A stretch of 64,000 nt of DNA from positions 18,557 through 82,556 of the forward strand of contig JAPKZK010000079.1 of assembly GCA_026393835.1 (NCBI GenBank), read 5' to 3'. The notes beneath the pieces were generated by a model, which saw nothing but the letters and a program-made list of their open reading frames with translations, did not search any database and was not told the origin of the DNA. Numbering within the stretch: position 1 is the first letter of the stretch; each line of letters starts with the position of its first letter. The translations under genes were made by a program, and so were the position numbers. Of the stretch, positions 63,154-64,000 are shown in pieces. The DNA comes from Candidatus Aminicenantota bacterium. Its GTDB lineage: Bacteria; Acidobacteriota; Aminicenantia; UBA2199.

Positions 63154-63549
63154 TCAATATAATAACCGATCGAAAAGGGAAAAAGCTGGATGTTTTTTCC
63201 GGCCTGTCCCCTCTTTTTCCTTTCCCTGGATGCCTTTGAGACGAATTGATCGAAGAGGGTCCTCTTTGGTCGGTATTTTCGATTCCAGGGCGACGCTTTC
63301 CTCGAATAATGATAACAGAACATCCAGGTTTGTGGAAGCGCTGACAATTTTTTCCAATGATTCGACATCCAATAGTTCGACTGTATGAATAATATTGTTT
63401 AATGCCCTTACCAGTACAGCGCTCCTGATTGGAGTACGGGCAACTTTGTCAACCTTACAGGCCAACGATTTCTTTTTAATTATTTTATGGTTACATGTTA
63501 CATGCATGAAGCCAATTGTTCCAGGTATGAAGAGAAACGTTTCACGCAT
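63154..63549 (-). CDS. Possible hypothetical protein or remnant
   Basis: The middle of this 131-codon frame looks like real protein (VARTPIRSAVLVRALNN, LLDVESLEKIVSASTNLDVL, ALESKIPTKEDPL), helical and well balanced, consistent with the core of a small regulatory or DNA-binding protein. The N-terminal 35 codons lie partly in a 21-bp array and the C-terminal 25 codons (KEKEGTGRKKHPAF) look out of frame. No ribosome binding site supports any start. I suspect a broken gene of about 80 original codons. Confidence 0.35.
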   Translation of the reverse strand: MRETFLFIPGTIGFMHVTCNHKIIKKKSLACKVDKVARTPIRSAVLVRALNNIIHTVELLDVESLEKIVSASTNLDVLLSLFEESVALESKIPTKEDPLRSIRLKGIQGKEKEGTGRKKHPAFSLFDRLLY

Positions 63550-63841
63550 GAAAGAAAACGTTTCACGAGTGGATAATGGAGTTTCATTAATGGATAAATT
63601 TTTTCCACCGATGAAACGATTTTATCCACACGCAATAGATTTAATTTCATCGCTGAAACGTTTTTCGCTATCCCGGGCGAAAAATGCTTCACGGATGAAT
63701 AAAAATGCATCGCTCATGAAAGAAAGTGCTTTGCGTATGAAAGGAAAAGGTTTGTTTATGAACAAAAATATTTCATTCGTGGATAAAATATATCCACGCA
63801 TGAAAGAAATATATCCACGAATGATAGGATTCAATTCACAT
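63485..63841. repeat. Array of seventeen contiguous 21-bp units (array 4)
   Basis: Seventeen units in perfect 21-bp register (17 x 21 = 357 bp). Consensus ATGAAAGAAAATGTTTCACG plus one base; most units begin ATGAA or GTGGA and end in TCACG, TCCAC or TCATT. No two units are identical. The array ends at a TAG just after 63841. The final 150 bases of the window contain two copies of GCTCAGATAAAT 24 bp apart and no gene. Confidence 0.85.
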
Positions 63842-64000
63842 ATGTAGCATTTCGCTTCACGCTATAGCGCTCAGATAAATTGACCCGCTTTTGCTCAGAT
63901 AAATAGAGCCATTTGTTCACAGAACTCCCCACAAAGTTTTTTTCTTTTCCAGGTAGTAAAATTTAAAACGAATGCGTGTTAATTAAAGAATGAGGCTTGC

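Noticed and set aside
63395..63847. Protein-coding gene with heptad repeats on array 4
   Set aside because: Any 21-bp repeat keeps frames open; both strands are open, composition is unlike the neighbouring proteins and no ribosome site or start is supported. The same applies to the frames on arrays 1, 2 and 3.
1..64000. tRNA or rRNA genes
   Set aside because: No TTC-GA-T loop with CCA-type acceptor context or rRNA-like sequence was noticed in the gaps; a tRNAscan run would settle this.

Overview
The window looks like chromosomal DNA of a free-living, diderm, little-cultured bacterium. Evidence for a Gram-negative envelope is the alpha-2-macroglobulin/PBP1C pair, lipoproteins with lipoboxes, MacA/MacB-type efflux and a Znu-type importer. 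The mix of NRPS genes, orphan AAA-ATPase/nuclease genes, LRR surface protein and abundant dispersed palindromes would fit an Acidobacteriota-like lineage such as Candidatus Aminicenantes; this is inference from gene style, not a phylogenetic result. I saw no rRNA, tRNA or CRISPR array.

Layout. 1-7 kb: the end of an NRPS thioesterase, an AAA-ATPase/nuclease, an ABC exporter, a metallo-beta-lactamase-fold hydrolase with a methyltransferase, a Spy/CpxP-like secreted protein and an oligopeptide-type ABC ATPase. 7.2-13.4 kb: a tightly overlapping four-gene defence-type operon (cytosine methyltransferase, large double-GHKL ATPase, receiver-like protein, Vsr-type endonuclease). 13.5-13.9 kb: an inverted array of 21-bp units. 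14-15.5 kb: an eroded ABC-2 exporter operon. 15.6-23.7 kb: housekeeping and envelope genes (RdgB, MgtC-like, QueG-like, ZnuABC-like, DUF1028). 23.9-27.8 kb: a giant secreted LRR/Ig protein. 27.9-35 kb: an accessory zone with a MazE antitoxin whose MazF is reduced to a stub, two more 21-bp arrays, a DUF4143 ATPase, a GHKL/nuclease protein, gene remnants and a truncated AAA-ATPase. 35.3-43.4 kb: alpha-2-macroglobulin and PBP1C. 44.4-47.5 kb: a large secreted glycoside-hydrolase-like protein. 47.9-50.6 kb: ECF sigma factor, small membrane protein and an HtrA-like protein that has lost its catalytic triad. 50.9-55.4 kb: MacA/MacB-type efflux operon. 55.4-58.0 kb: radical SAM, FAD oxidoreductase and isochorismatase-like genes. 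58.3-62.8 kb: a single-module C-A-T-E NRPS. 62.9-64 kb: repeats, a possible gene remnant and a fourth 21-bp array.

The most unusual signal is non-coding. Four separate intergenic arrays (13.5, 28.5, 30.2 and 63.5 kb) have unrelated unit sequences but the same period of 21 bp, two turns of B-DNA. Three of the four lie beside defence-like genes. A second theme is mobile palindromes: one family sits inside an oxidoreductase gene and forms the end of rdgB, and a GTAGGG-headed family has different but self-complementary arms in each copy, one of them in frame inside the LRR gene. A third is promoter placement: several genes have their -10 box so close to the ATG that the mRNA should be leaderless or nearly so.
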